Translations under genes and position numbers: made by a program
Notes under the pieces: generated by a model
What the model saw: only the letters and a program-made list of their open reading frames with translations
What the model was told of the DNA's origin: nothing
The model's database searches: none
Shown: in pieces, positions 1-8,786 of the stretch
How the letters are laid out: every line of letters begins with the position of its first letter
Position numbering within the stretch: the stretch's first letter is position 1
Assembly (NCBI RefSeq): GCF_016864375.1
Contig: NZ_CP069354.1
Span: forward strand, 3,259,501-3,323,500
DNA: 64,000 nt
Origin: Microvirga sp. VF16
GTDB lineage: Bacteria; Pseudomonadota; Alphaproteobacteria; Rhizobiales; Beijerinckiaceae
Direction of reading: 5' to 3'

Positions 1-1418
1 TAGTTGTTGTCGGCCTGCGGGATTGCATCGGAGCCGAGCGCGATCCGCGGCGAGGTCGATGGTGAGAAGTCGATCGAGGACATAGCAAGCCCGGTGAACT
101 TGCGTTGCCGCTGGAGAGCGCCGTTGTACTCGCTGAGCGGAACGAATTTGTTCACGATTTCAACGCAGACATTCTTGAGCAGGCTCTGGATGACGAGCGC
201 AATCTGCTCGCGGGTCTGGTTCCCTGCCGTGGTCGCCAATTCCAGCGAGAGCCGCTTGCCGGACTTGTCCACGCAGATGCCGTCCCTGCCCTGTGTCCAC
301 CCGGCTTCCGTCAAAAGCGCGCGCGCACGTTTGGGATCGAAGTTATAAGTGGGCACGTCCTTGTTATAGAACGGATTTGCATTCGACAGGATCCCGTTCG
401 CAACCGCCTGTTGTCCCTCGAAGAGCGCCTTGGTGATCGCCTGACGGTCGATCGCATGCAGCAGCGCCTTTCTGACCCGGACGTCGGCCAGGATCGGATT
501 CTCGAGATTCATTGCGATCCGTTCAAGGTTCGTGCCCTCGTCGATATGATAGGCAAAGCGCTTGGGTGCCCGTTTCTGGAGATCCAACATCTGTGAGAAG
601 CTGATACCGCCTGGGCTTACCGGCACGGCATCAATCTCGCCTGCCAACAGGTTTTGCATCAGGGCCGAAGAGTTGTCGCGATAGCTGAGCACGATCCGCT
701 TCAACTCAGGCTTCTTGCCCGGCCAGTGCGGATTGGGCTCGAAGGTGATGCGGGTGCCGATCTGATAGTCCGTGAGCTTGTAGGAGCCGTTCCAAAGGCC
801 CGGATTCGTAGGATTGGTGTTGTAGAGCGTCTGCTTGACATAGCCATCGAGGGTTGAATTGGCTTTGTAGATCGGCTCTTCCAAATGGGCGGGCAGAACC
901 TGATCCCACGAATTGAAACTGGGCAGGACGCGGGGAAGGGTCAGAACCACCGTTCTGTCATCGACGATCTCCGCCTTGGACGCCCGGTCCCAGGGATTGT
1001 AGTTGGAGAAGCCGATCTTTCCCTCCAGGGCCATCTGCAGCGTAAATGCAATGTCCCTGGACGTGACCGGGACGCCGTCGCCCCACGCCAGCCCCGGCTT
1101 CAGAGTGATCTTCACCTTCATGCCCTTGGCACCGTCGGGCATGTCCACGATCTGTGCCAAGCCGTTCTCCAGCGTGGGCAGCGTCTCGCATAGAACACAC
1201 TGGTTCACTGCATTCTCATCAAAGGCCGTGATGGGGCGCAGGCCGTAGGTGATCACATTCCGTTTGGTGTTGTTGACCTGGATCAACGGATGAAAGTTGG
1301 TCAGGAACTGCAGCTGACCGACCACCAGCTGGTCTTTTTTGGTCTGGGCAAGGCTGGGTTGGCTCGCGAAGGCCGCGAGCACAGCCGCCGTACCCATCAT
1401 TATGTTTTTGAAACTCAT
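1..1418 (-). CDS. ABC transporter periplasmic substrate-binding protein (family 5, oligopeptide/dipeptide type), 3' end cut by window
   Basis: The minus-strand frame is open from an ATG at 1418 to the window edge, giving 472 visible codons without a stop. The N-terminus is a Sec signal peptide (MSFKNIMMGTAAVLAAF, cleavage near PSLAQ). The body has the look of SBP_bac_5 proteins: a tract resembling 'LQMALEGKIGFSNYNPWD', then 'NPHWPGKKPELKRIVL' and 'VRKALLHAIDRQAI', which is the classic helix of this family. The protein would bind peptides or related solutes in the periplasm and hand them to the permeases encoded just upstream. It is the last visible gene of the capA-ATPase-ATPase-permease-permease operon, 37 bp after the second permease. 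Substrate specificity cannot be read from the sequence. Confidence 0.9.
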   Translation of the reverse strand, partial: MSFKNIMMGTAAVLAAFASQPSLAQTKKDQLVVGQLQFLTNFHPLIQVNNTKRNVITYGLRPITAFDENAVNQCVLCETLPTLENGLAQIVDMPDGAKGMKVKITLKPGLAWGDGVPVTSRDIAFTLQMALEGKIGFSNYNPWDRASKAEIVDDRTVVLTLPRVLPSFNSWDQVLPAHLEEPIYKANSTLDGYVKQTLYNTNPTNPGLWNGSYKLTDYQIGTRITFEPNPHWPGKKPELKRIVLSYRDNSSALMQNLLAGEIDAVPVSPGGISFSQMLDLQKRAPKRFAYHIDEGTNLERIAMNLENPILADVRVRKALLHAIDRQAITKALFEGQQAVANGILSNANPFYNKDVPTYNFDPKRARALLTEAGWTQGRDGICVDKSGKRLSLELATTAGNQTREQIALVIQSLLKNVCVEIVNKFVPLSEYNGALQRQRKFTGLAMSSIDFSPSTSPRIALGSDAIPQADNN

Positions 1419-1455
1419 TATTGTTCCTCCCTCATTGGCTTGATGTTTTCTGTTG

Positions 1456-2409
1456 TTATGAAGATCGGCCTTCGCTCTCCGAACGTGGATCGAATGCGTA
1501 GCGGACCCCGTCACCCACGAAATTGACCGCCATCACCGTGGCGAAGATCAGAAGCCCGGGATAGACGGCCAGCTCCGGAGCCGAAATGATGAGCTGCTGG
1601 GCATTGGTCAGCATATTGCCCCAGGTCGGTGTCGGGGGAACGATTCCGAATCCGAGGAAGCTCAGCGTCGATTCCAGCAGAATAATGCGACCAACCGTCA
1701 GCGTGGCGGCCACGATCAGAGGCGTTGAGATGTTGGGCAGAACATGGACGAAGACATTGTAAGGCTTTCCGGCACCGCTGACAGTGGCGGAGCGAACATA
1801 GTCGCGTTCCCGCACCTGGATCGCCCCGGCGCGCGCGATCCGCGCCATCGTCGTCCAGTCCACCAACGCAATGATGATGACGATGCGCAGGAAGACGAAC
1901 AACGGAGAGGTCGCAGCCTCCGGGCTGAGGCCAAGTTTCGTCAGGTCGATCGCTCCCAATACGATGAGGAGCGGAATGAGTGGCAGCGCAATCATGCAAT
2001 CGGTGGCGCGCATGAGAAAGTCGTCCACCCTCCCCCGTACAAAGCCTGCGGTCACGCCGATCGCAATGCCGATGATCGCGGTAAGAAATGTGGCGACCAC
2101 GCCGACCGCGATGGATACCTGCCCGCCATAAAGAAGCCGCAGAAGAACGTCGCGGCCGAGATCGTCCGTTCCGAGCCAATGCTCCGCCGATGGCGGCTGG
2201 AACCGGTAAAGAAGGTTTGTCTCATTTGCATCTATCCCCATCATCAGGCTGAACGGATAGGCCATCGCGCAGAGAATGGTCAGCAGGATGATGAAGAACA
2301 GAGACACCATTGCCAGGCGATGGGTACGAAATTTCTCGTACCGCATGCGCCAGATGGAGGTTGTATCAACAGCGGGAAGAGTGACGGAATTCAGGCTCGC
2401 GGTTGTCAT
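1456..2409 (-). CDS. Peptide ABC transporter permease, DppC/OppC type
   Basis: This 317-aa inner-membrane permease has an N-terminal OppC-like segment (first membrane span around residues 25-50, 'MVSLFFIILLTILCAMAYP') and a BPD_transp_1 domain. Visible motifs are 'HWLGTDDLGRDVLLRLLYGG', typical of DppC, and the EAA loop around 'SGAGKPYNVFVHVLPN'. The start at 2409 is chosen because its ATG overlaps the stop of the upstream permease (ATGA), which suggests translational coupling. An upstream in-frame start at 2436 would run further into that gene. It pairs with the DppB-type permease to form the transport channel. Confidence 0.93.
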   Translation of the reverse strand: MTTASLNSVTLPAVDTTSIWRMRYEKFRTHRLAMVSLFFIILLTILCAMAYPFSLMMGIDANETNLLYRFQPPSAEHWLGTDDLGRDVLLRLLYGGQVSIAVGVVATFLTAIIGIAIGVTAGFVRGRVDDFLMRATDCMIALPLIPLLIVLGAIDLTKLGLSPEAATSPLFVFLRIVIIIALVDWTTMARIARAGAIQVRERDYVRSATVSGAGKPYNVFVHVLPNISTPLIVAATLTVGRIILLESTLSFLGFGIVPPTPTWGNMLTNAQQLIISAPELAVYPGLLIFATVMAVNFVGDGVRYAFDPRSESEGRSS

Positions 2410-3359
2410 GTCAGAGAAATCCTCGGATCGAGCCACGCATAGGCGAGATCGGCCAGCAGATTGGAAAGGAGCGTCACGACTGTTGCCAGCAACAATCCGA
2501 TCAGGGCCAGATTGAAGTCGATATTGCCGATGGCGTCGTAGATGATCTTTCCCATGCCCAGCATGCCAAAAATCGTCTCAACCACCAGCGCGCCGGAGAA
2601 GAGCGACCCAAAGCTAAGGGCGAGCACGGTCACCATCGGAATCAGCGCGTTGCGCAGGGCATGACGGATCATCACGGCTGGCTCCGACAATCCTTTGGCA
2701 CGGGCCGTGCGCACGAAGTCGGATGACAGGGTCTCGATCATCGAGGCTCGAACGTAGCGCAGGAGCGGGCCGACGTAGAACAGGCTCAGCACCATCGTCG
2801 GCAGAATCATGCGGGCGATTTGCTCGGACAGCGGTGCGTCATTCGAAAGAGGAGTCCCGCTTGCAGGCAACCAGCCGAGGTTGACCGAAAAGAGGATGAT
2901 CAAGAGAAGCGAGATCCAGAAGTTCGGCAAAGAGATCGCGGCGAAAGAGAAAAAGCTGATGACGCTATCGACCATTCCATTGGGCCGTCGTGCGGCCAGG
3001 GAGCCCAGCAGAAGGGCCAGCGGAATGCTGACGATCAGTGTCGCGATCAGGAGCTTACTCGTCTGAGTTAATGCGGGGAGGAGTACATCCATGACCGGAC
3101 GCGAGTAGAGGTTGGAGTAACCGAAGTCCCCCTGCAACGCGGTCGTCAGCCAATGGCCGTAGCGGACGAGCAGAGGCTGGTTCGTGCCATAGAGCTCGCG
3201 CATCTGGGCGATCGTCTCAGGCGTCAGCGAGGGATTGCCCTCCAGCATGTTTTCGATGGGATCGCCGGGCATGAGCCCAATCATGACGAACAGCAGGAAG
3301 GACATGATCAGGACGACGAACAGAGCCTGCAACAAACGGGAAATCGTATAGCGCAGCAT
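2406..3359 (-). CDS. Peptide ABC transporter permease, DppB/OppB type
   Basis: The 317-aa protein starts 'MLRYTISRLLQALFVVLIMS', a typical DppB first membrane span, followed by 'GDPIENMLEG' and the periplasmic loop 'YGTNQPLLVRYGHWL'. The C-terminal binding-protein-dependent transport domain carries the EAA-type loop 'ARAKGLSEPAVMIRHALRNA'. The ATG at 3359 lies 4 bp after the stop of the upstream ATPase gene. The frame is open further upstream, but those codons would overlap the ATPase and encode no family sequence. It forms the heterodimeric channel with the DppC-type permease. Confidence 0.93.
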   Translation of the reverse strand: MLRYTISRLLQALFVVLIMSFLLFVMIGLMPGDPIENMLEGNPSLTPETIAQMRELYGTNQPLLVRYGHWLTTALQGDFGYSNLYSRPVMDVLLPALTQTSKLLIATLIVSIPLALLLGSLAARRPNGMVDSVISFFSFAAISLPNFWISLLLIILFSVNLGWLPASGTPLSNDAPLSEQIARMILPTMVLSLFYVGPLLRYVRASMIETLSSDFVRTARAKGLSEPAVMIRHALRNALIPMVTVLALSFGSLFSGALVVETIFGMLGMGKIIYDAIGNIDFNLALIGLLLATVVTLLSNLLADLAYAWLDPRISLT

Positions 3360-3363
3360 CGGA

Positions 3364-4305
3364 TCAGTCCTTGAAATGGCACGCGGCGAGCTGACCTGGA
3401 CGGCCGGGTGCAGGCAAAAGGGCCGGCCTTTCGCGACGGCAGATGTCCTGCGCCCGCGGGCAGCGGGTGTTGAACACGCAACCGGGCGGGGGCGCGAGCG
3501 GTGTAGGGATCTCACCCTTCAGGGCCTGGTGCTTGCGTCGTCCGCGCCCGATGCGCGGCACAGCATCCAGCAGAGCCTGGGTGTAAGGGTGGCTCGGTGT
3601 CCGGAAGATCTCATCGCGTGGGGCCACCTCCATCAAGCGGCCGAGGTAGAGAACGGCCACGCGGTCCGCCAGGTGGTGGACCACGCCGAGATCGTGGCTG
3701 ATGAAGAAATAACTGATCCCGTGTTGATCCTTGATGTCGGCGAGCAGGTTCAGGATCTTGGACTGAATGGACACGTCAAGCGCCGACAGCGGCTCGTCGG
3801 CTACGATCAGCTCCGGCTCGCCAATCAGCGCGCGGGCGATGGCGATGCGCTGCCTCTGCCCACCTGAAAACTGATGCGGATAGCGTCGGGCGGCATCAGC
3901 GGGCATGCCGACCTGCTCCAACACGTTGGCGGCTCGGCCCAGGCGCTCCTTCTGCCCAATGCTGCGCAGACGCAGGGGTTCTGCGACGATCTCACCGACC
4001 GTCATTCTTGGGTCGAGTGCGGAGAACGGATCCTGAAAGATGATCTGCGCAGGATTTTCCCCTGGGGCGGCAGCCCGGGAACTGTTGAAGCGAACGTTGC
4101 CCGCCGTCTGCTTGCGCAATCCCGCTACGACATAACCGAGCGTGCTCTTGCCGCTGCCGCTTTCACCCACGATGGCGAGCGTCTCGCTCCGTCCGACTTT
4201 GAGCGATACGTCCTCAACCGCGCGCAATGACAACGGTGACTGCAGAAAGCCGCTTTTGAGCGGAATATGAACACTGACGCGGTCGATATCGAGAAGCGCT
4301 GTCAT
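3364..4305 (-). CDS. Peptide ABC transporter ATP-binding protein, OppF/DppF type
   Basis: A 313-aa cytoplasmic ATPase. Walker A is 'GESGSGKSTLG', the ABC signature is 'FSGGQRQRIAIARAL', Walker B is 'LIVADEPLSALD' and the switch His lies in 'ISHDLG'. The C-terminal oligopeptide-transporter extension 'GCVFNTRCPRAQDICRRERP' has the family cysteines. The start at 4305 overlaps the stop of the partner ATPase gene (ATGA). It powers import together with the OppD-type subunit. Confidence 0.94.
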   Translation of the reverse strand: MTALLDIDRVSVHIPLKSGFLQSPLSLRAVEDVSLKVGRSETLAIVGESGSGKSTLGYVVAGLRKQTAGNVRFNSSRAAAPGENPAQIIFQDPFSALDPRMTVGEIVAEPLRLRSIGQKERLGRAANVLEQVGMPADAARRYPHQFSGGQRQRIAIARALIGEPELIVADEPLSALDVSIQSKILNLLADIKDQHGISYFFISHDLGVVHHLADRVAVLYLGRLMEVAPRDEIFRTPSHPYTQALLDAVPRIGRGRRKHQALKGEIPTPLAPPPGCVFNTRCPRAQDICRRERPALLPAPGRPGQLAACHFKD

Positions 4306-5357
4306 GGGGCTACCTTGAAGCAGGCTACGCTGTGGCCCGGTACCACCTCGCGCAGTTGGGGTTCGGTCTGCCGGCATTCGTCGCTCGCAAGGCTGCAGCG
4401 GGCAGCGAAGCGGCATCCGGTTTTGGGCACGGATCGGATGCTGCCTTGGATGACGTGGAGCCGCTTCACGGGGTGGTCTGGATCCGGCAGCGTTGCAATC
4501 AAACCTCGGGTGTAGGGATGCAGAGGGTTCGCAAACAATTCCTCGGCGGGTGCGTATTCCACGCCCTTGCCCGCATACATGACGAGGATGTGATGAGCGA
4601 CCTCGGACACAACAGCCAGGTTATGGCTGATGAACTGGATCGCCATGCCGGTTTTGTCTTGTAACTCCACCATCAGGTCGAGAATCTGCGCCTGGATCGT
4701 CACGTCGAGCGCGGTGGTCGGTTCATCGGCAACCAGGAGCTTCGGCTTGCATGCCAGGGCCATGGCGATCATCGCCCGCTGGCGCATGCCGCCTGAAAGC
4801 TGGTGCGGATAATCGTCGGCCCGACGCGCTGGGGACGGGATGCCGACCGAGGCGAGTAGCTCCACGGCCCGTTCCTTTGCCGCGCGCCGGCTCAGGCTCT
4901 CATGAGCGACCAAAGTCTCCGCGATCTGGCGACCCACGGTCATGACTGGGTTCATCGCCGTCATCGGTTCCTGGAAAATCATGGCGATGTCCCGACCACG
5001 CAGGCGCCGCCACTCGGCTGGGGTCAGCCTGGCGATGTCGCGGCCATTGAACACGAGCTGTCCGCTGATCCGCCCGCCGCCCGGCACAAGACCGAGGAGC
5101 GCGAGCGCGGTCGTCGTCTTGCCGCTGCCGCTTTCGCCCACGATTCCCAGCGTCTCGCCCGGCGCGATGGCATAGCTGAGATTACTGACCACCTCGCTGT
5201 GCCCCGTTGCGTTGGGGAACGAAATCGTCAGTCCTCGCACATCCAGAAATGGGGCCGGTCGTCGCATATCCGGGTTTGAACTCGCGGCTGCTCCAACAGA
5301 CATCTCTCCGATGGATCGCGCAACAAGGGGCTGTCCGGTATCGAAATGCAGATCCAC
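4302..5357 (-). CDS. Peptide ABC transporter ATP-binding protein, OppD/DppD type
   Basis: A 351-aa ATPase with Walker A '[16 protein letters not shown]', signature '[15 protein letters not shown]', Walker B '[12 protein letters not shown]' and the C-terminal oligo_HPY segment '[17 protein letters not shown]'. The start is uncertain. I chose the GTG at 5357 because a good ribosome-binding site, GGGAGG, sits seven bases upstream (5365-5370). ATGs at 5303 and 5267 are alternatives, the latter just before the conserved domain. It lies about 110 bp downstream of the CapA-type gene and is probably in the same transcript. Confidence 0.92.
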   Translation of the reverse strand: MDLHFDTGQPLVARSIGEMSVGAAASSNPDMRRPAPFLDVRGLTISFPNATGHSEVVSNLSYAIAPGETLGIVGESGSGKTTTALALLGLVPGGGRISGQLVFNGRDIARLTPAEWRRLRGRDIAMIFQEPMTAMNPVMTVGRQIAETLVAHESLSRRAAKERAVELLASVGIPSPARRADDYPHQLSGGMRQRAMIAMALACKPKLLVADEPTTALDVTIQAQILDLMVELQDKTGMAIQFISHNLAVVSEVAHHILVMYAGKGVEYAPAEELFANPLHPYTRGLIATLPDPDHPVKRLHVIQGSIRSVPKTGCRFAARCSLASDECRQTEPQLREVVPGHSVACFKVAP

Positions 5358-5465
5358 CCGTTTTCCTCCCTTGGCGATTGCCCCGGCCAAGCCGGTTATC
5401 GCCTTAAATTCGTGGCCCTGCCGCGTTTCTTCCGCCGCGGTCAGGGCGCATGAGTATGCGCCTGC

Positions 5466-6827
5466 TTACTGCAGGTCGATGACGCCTACGCCGTCTCTGA
5501 TCTCCACCTTCGTACCAAACGGCTCCGACAGGCGGCGGTACCGATCGAGAATGCGCACGGCATCCTCACCTTGCGCCATCATTGGACGGCCTTCGGTGTT
5601 ATGATGCTCGCCCTTGCCCGTCCGGCGAGTCTGGTTGGCCTGAGGAGTGGAGTCACGCCCCATCTCGACCGGATGCAGGAGGATGCGCTTCACTTTGTGC
5701 TCGTCCATTTCCAGCTGGATGATGGCGGAGCTCCACCAGGTATCGGATGGCGTATCGAGCCCCGGGTGAAGCGGATGTGCAGCCGGCGTGAGCATCGGCA
5801 GGCGGTCTACATCATGGCCCCAGGCATCGTAGCTGTCGTATGGCACGCGCTGGATGAATTCGGACTGGGCGAAGAAATTGCCAAGACCATAGAAGATCGG
5901 CTTGCCATTGTGGATCTCGATGCCAAGCGTGCGGTGCCATCCGTGCCCAACATAGATATCGGCTCCACCATCGATGACGGCATGGGCAAATTGCCGGACG
6001 AACTGCGGGGGAGTGTCGCCGCGCGGACCGTCGGAGACGCTGAAGTGATGTGCGACGATGACAAGATCTGCCATCGCACGTGCCTCGTCGACGGAACGCA
6101 GGTTGCGCTCGAGATCGCGCTGATGGCAGCGGCTGATGATCTCGCAGCGATCGCCGACGAAGAAGGAGTCGGGGTCGCCCCATTGCTGTGACCCAGGAAT
6201 CTGGATGCCGAACGAACCCGGCCGTCCGTGCTTGGGCGCCTTCGCAATGTTGAGCTTCTTCGCGAAGTCCTTGAGGTTCTCGGCCGTCTGTCCATCGACC
6301 ATGAACTCGAAGTTCAGGCGCTGCGGATTGACGCCGGGCCGGCCCCGCAGCCCACCCTTGGGCAGACTGGCCCACATGAAATGCTGATTGCCCGAGCTGG
6401 TGGAGACGAGCGCAACGCGGCCGTTCTTCTTTTCGACATAGCCAGGCCCGCTCGCCAATTCGAGATCGGCCCCGGTACCGGCCGTGACGATGCCGGCGTC
6501 CTTCATGTACTTCTTGGTGGCCAGAAGTCCCTCTGGGCCAAAGTCGTAGCTGTGGTTATGAGCCGTCGACATGATATCGAAACCGACCCACTTCAGATCC
6601 TTGGCGATCTCGGGGTCCGACATCATGAAGCTGCCGATGCCCTGGCCACGCGCTGGCCATGTGAGTTCGTCGTAATCGGCGAAATTCATCTCGAGGTGGC
6701 CGTAAGTGACGTCGGCATCCTTGAGCAGTTCGCCTACCTTCAGGAACTCAGGTTCTTCATGCATTGCAAACGGTCGGCTCAGCATGCACTCGCCCGCCAA
6801 CGCCACTTTCCAATTGCGCGTTTTCAT
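5466..6827 (-). CDS. CapA-family (poly-gamma-glutamate synthesis type) metallophosphatase-like protein
   Basis: The 453-aa product matches the PGA_cap/CapA fold: an N-terminal strand 'VALAGECMLSRPF', 'YGHLEMNFAD', then 'STAHNHSYDFGPEGLLATKK' with 'GIVTAGTG', and the C-terminal 'VIVAHHF', 'GGADIYVGHGWH' and 'GKPIFYGLGNFFA' blocks. The usual first metal-site Gly-Asp is Gly-Glu here (position about 11), a departure from most CapA proteins. No signal peptide is evident. The ATG at 6827 follows GGGGAGGACGA. It is the first gene of the peptide-transporter operon, suggesting a role on gamma-linked peptides or capsule-like substrates, but that is inference. Confidence 0.85.
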   Translation of the reverse strand: MKTRNWKVALAGECMLSRPFAMHEEPEFLKVGELLKDADVTYGHLEMNFADYDELTWPARGQGIGSFMMSDPEIAKDLKWVGFDIMSTAHNHSYDFGPEGLLATKKYMKDAGIVTAGTGADLELASGPGYVEKKNGRVALVSTSSGNQHFMWASLPKGGLRGRPGVNPQRLNFEFMVDGQTAENLKDFAKKLNIAKAPKHGRPGSFGIQIPGSQQWGDPDSFFVGDRCEIISRCHQRDLERNLRSVDEARAMADLVIVAHHFSVSDGPRGDTPPQFVRQFAHAVIDGGADIYVGHGWHRTLGIEIHNGKPIFYGLGNFFAQSEFIQRVPYDSYDAWGHDVDRLPMLTPAAHPLHPGLDTPSDTWWSSAIIQLEMDEHKVKRILLHPVEMGRDSTPQANQTRRTGKGEHHNTEGRPMMAQGEDAVRILDRYRRLSEPFGTKVEIRDGVGVIDLQ

Positions 6828-7336
6828 TCGTCCTCCCCTCGTCTTCTGGACATGCGCGGGGGCTGCCAAAAGCTGGTGGCAGGCGCTGGCCCGCTGGTGA
6901 TCCGGCAGGCTTGCGCCCGCAGCCTAATATTGTTTCATCCTCCCGCAGCCTGTCGTTCGTCTCGGGCTCGGTTGCAAAGAAGCTAACAAGGCCCACGTGG
7001 TGTCACTAGGCGGCCTGACATACTTTCAGTTATGCCGTTTTGTTATGGCCTGCCACGTCGGGAACATCGCAAGATGTGCTCTCGATTGAGCGCTAAGCTG
7101 GCCGGAGGAGGTTGCAGAACCCCCGCGCTGCTGCTGAGATCCATTCGTGTCGAATCCCGTGAGCGAGTCCCTGGCGAGCGATCCCGCCATGCCGAGTCCG
7201 AGGATGGTCATCGCCACGCTCGGGATCACGCAGATCCTTGCCGGTCGCCGCCAACACTGGATGGTCGCTCGGCTGGGTCGTGCTGCACCGGGCGGTCTGT
7301 TCCTGAATCAGCTTTCCGAGCCTTGAGGAGCGAGGG
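6828..7336. other. Intergenic region between capA-type operon and the Ala/Gly-repeat gene
   Basis: About 500 bp with stop codons in most frames and no recognisable protein. It must contain the promoter of the minus-strand transporter operon and possibly that of the small plus-strand gene, but I could not pick convincing promoter elements by eye. Confidence 0.5.
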
Positions 7337-7603
7337 ATGATGAGTGAACGCATAGGACGTCATGAGGTTGAGCGCAGCAGGATGGCCAATAACTCGGTTG
7401 CCACGAAGAGCGTCGCCATTGGAATGGTCAGGACAGGAGCTTCCTCAGTGGGCGCCGTGGCACTCGGCGCTGTGGCACTTGGCGCATTGGCGATTGGTGC
7501 GCTCGCGATCGGACGACTGGTGGTCGGAAGGGCGCGGATCAGCCGCATGGAGATCGATGAGCTTGTGGTTGGGAAGCTTGTTATCCGCGATAGGCAGCTA
7601 TGA
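7337..7603 (+). CDS. Small protein with Ala/Ile/Gly pentad repeats
   Basis: An 88-aa protein starting with tandem ATGs after GAGGAGCGAGGG. From about residue 37 to 81 it consists of five-residue repeats with small and hydrophobic residues in register (VGAVALG, AVALGALAIG, ALAIGRLVVG, then the more polar ISRMEIDELVVGKLVI). The regular x-G/A-x-L/I spacing is what one expects of a pentapeptide-like or beta-helical stack, though a membrane-inserted hairpin is also conceivable. The composition is unlike neighbouring genes. No specific function is known to me. Confidence 0.6.
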   Translation: MMSERIGRHEVERSRMANNSVATKSVAIGMVRTGASSVGAVALGAVALGALAIGALAIGRLVVGRARISRMEIDELVVGKLVIRDRQL

Positions 7604-7612
7604 TGTATAGGA

Positions 7613-7951
7613 TTGGAATCCAAGCCCGCCATGAGACCGGCCATTGTCGGGCGGATCGGATACGGGAGCCGGTTCGACTACACGGCCATCGGCAGCGTCG
7701 TGAACCTCGCCGCGAGGCTCTGCGCGTCAGCAACGGATCGGGAGATCTTGCTGGATATCAAAATCGCCGAAGCCGTGAGCGGCAAGCGCACCCTGATCCC
7801 GCTCGGAGCCCGCCCGCTCAAGGGCTACGACGAAGAGATCCCGTGTTCGGCCTATCCTCTGACGAGCGGGCTCACGCCGGCTAGAGCATCGGACCGGAAA
7901 GTGGGTCTACTTTTCGCTGGCGCGGACCGCTGGGTCCGCACGATGCGCTAG
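7613..7951 (+). pseudogene. Remnant of a class III adenylate/guanylate cyclase catalytic domain (C-terminal half)
   Basis: The 112-aa reading frame contains 'RFDYTAIGSVVNLAARLC', the hallmark second half of a class III nucleotide cyclase domain, followed by 'REILLDIKIAEAV' and 'LGARPLKGYDEEIP', normal for the C-terminal end of such proteins. The first half of the domain, with the metal-binding aspartates, is missing, so no activity is expected. The frame runs at its 3' end into a dispersed repeat copy (7881-7951). It is 10 bp downstream of the Ala/Gly-repeat gene. Confidence 0.75.
7881..7951. repeat. Interspersed palindromic repeat, copy 1
   Basis: Starts CTAGAGCATCGGACC and ends CCGCACGATGCGCTAG, with 'GAAAGTGG...ACTTTTCGCTG' inside. 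The same blocks recur at 9155-9288, 48731-48787 and 59290-59410. The ends form an imperfect inverted repeat (AGCATCG / CGATGC). It overlaps the end of the cyclase remnant. Confidence 0.75.
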
Positions 7952-7997
7952 CTCAAGGTCTCCCAAGACTCAAGCGGGCTCGACCTGGACAGTTGCA

Positions 7998-8786
7998 CTA
8001 CGGTGAAGGCAGCCTCGCGGCCCTCATCAGCGAAACCGGTGAGACGCTCGTTTCTCCTCTGAACGGTGAATCCATCACCAGGATCAAAGCAATAACCAAC
8101 CCGATTGCCCCCATGTGGAAGGCGATCAGCGTCATTCCGAAGGCGTCCAGTTTATGGCGCCCGTTCATGATCATTGCGCCGATGATGAACACGGCCATCA
8201 CCCACCAGAACACCGGAGGCACACTCTTTGTGGCGAACTCGAGTCGGCTCTGGCGCAGATCTTCCAGCTTCTCCACGTAACCTCGTAAAGCACTGGCGGC
8301 TGTGGGGTTGCCCGCGGCCACCGTGTTAACCTGTGCTACGAGCAACGCCAAGGCACGATCTGTTTCCTCCGCAAGCGACGGATTATGCTGGGCGAGCAAC
8401 TCCCACTCTGCGGAGACCGTCGACCTGACATAGTCCTTAACGCGCTCACTCGCGGTTGACGCCTCCTTGGTCCCCAAAGTCTGGAGGTCTCGAACAAGCC
8501 GCGCGATGACCGAAGCCTCCCGAAGCTCCGCGTCATCAGCCTTCCCGAGATTGGAGCGGACTTCCGTCAGCACCAGAGCAAGAACGAAGACGGAGAATGC
8601 CAGAAGGCTTCCATGGACCACATCGGCCAGCTTGCTGTGGCTCTCGAACGCCTCGTCGTGGGGTGAAAAGAAAAGCCGCCGCGAGATTAGGGCGAGAACA
8701 AGGGCGAGACCGGCGGTGCAGACCACTCCGCCGACGAGAATGACCGCATCACTGCTGTTAGCGATCAGCTTGTATAACCAGTCCAT
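7998..8786 (-). CDS. DUF4239 (bestrophin-like) membrane protein
   Basis: A 262-aa protein with two N-terminal membrane spans (around residues 13-35 and 57-80), a soluble helical middle, and two C-terminal spans (around 193-210 and 220-240). This is the usual topology and length of DUF4239 proteins, also called bestrophin-like-domain proteins. The middle segment 'SVIARLVRDLQTLG' and the C-terminal 'PPVFWWVMAVFIIGAMIMNG' fit the family. Its transport or other role is not established. It is monocistronic as far as can be seen. Confidence 0.8.
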   Translation of the reverse strand: MDWLYKLIANSSDAVILVGGVVCTAGLALVLALISRRLFFSPHDEAFESHSKLADVVHGSLLAFSVFVLALVLTEVRSNLGKADDAELREASVIARLVRDLQTLGTKEASTASERVKDYVRSTVSAEWELLAQHNPSLAEETDRALALLVAQVNTVAAGNPTAASALRGYVEKLEDLRQSRLEFATKSVPPVFWWVMAVFIIGAMIMNGRHKLDAFGMTLIAFHMGAIGLVIALILVMDSPFRGETSVSPVSLMRAARLPSP

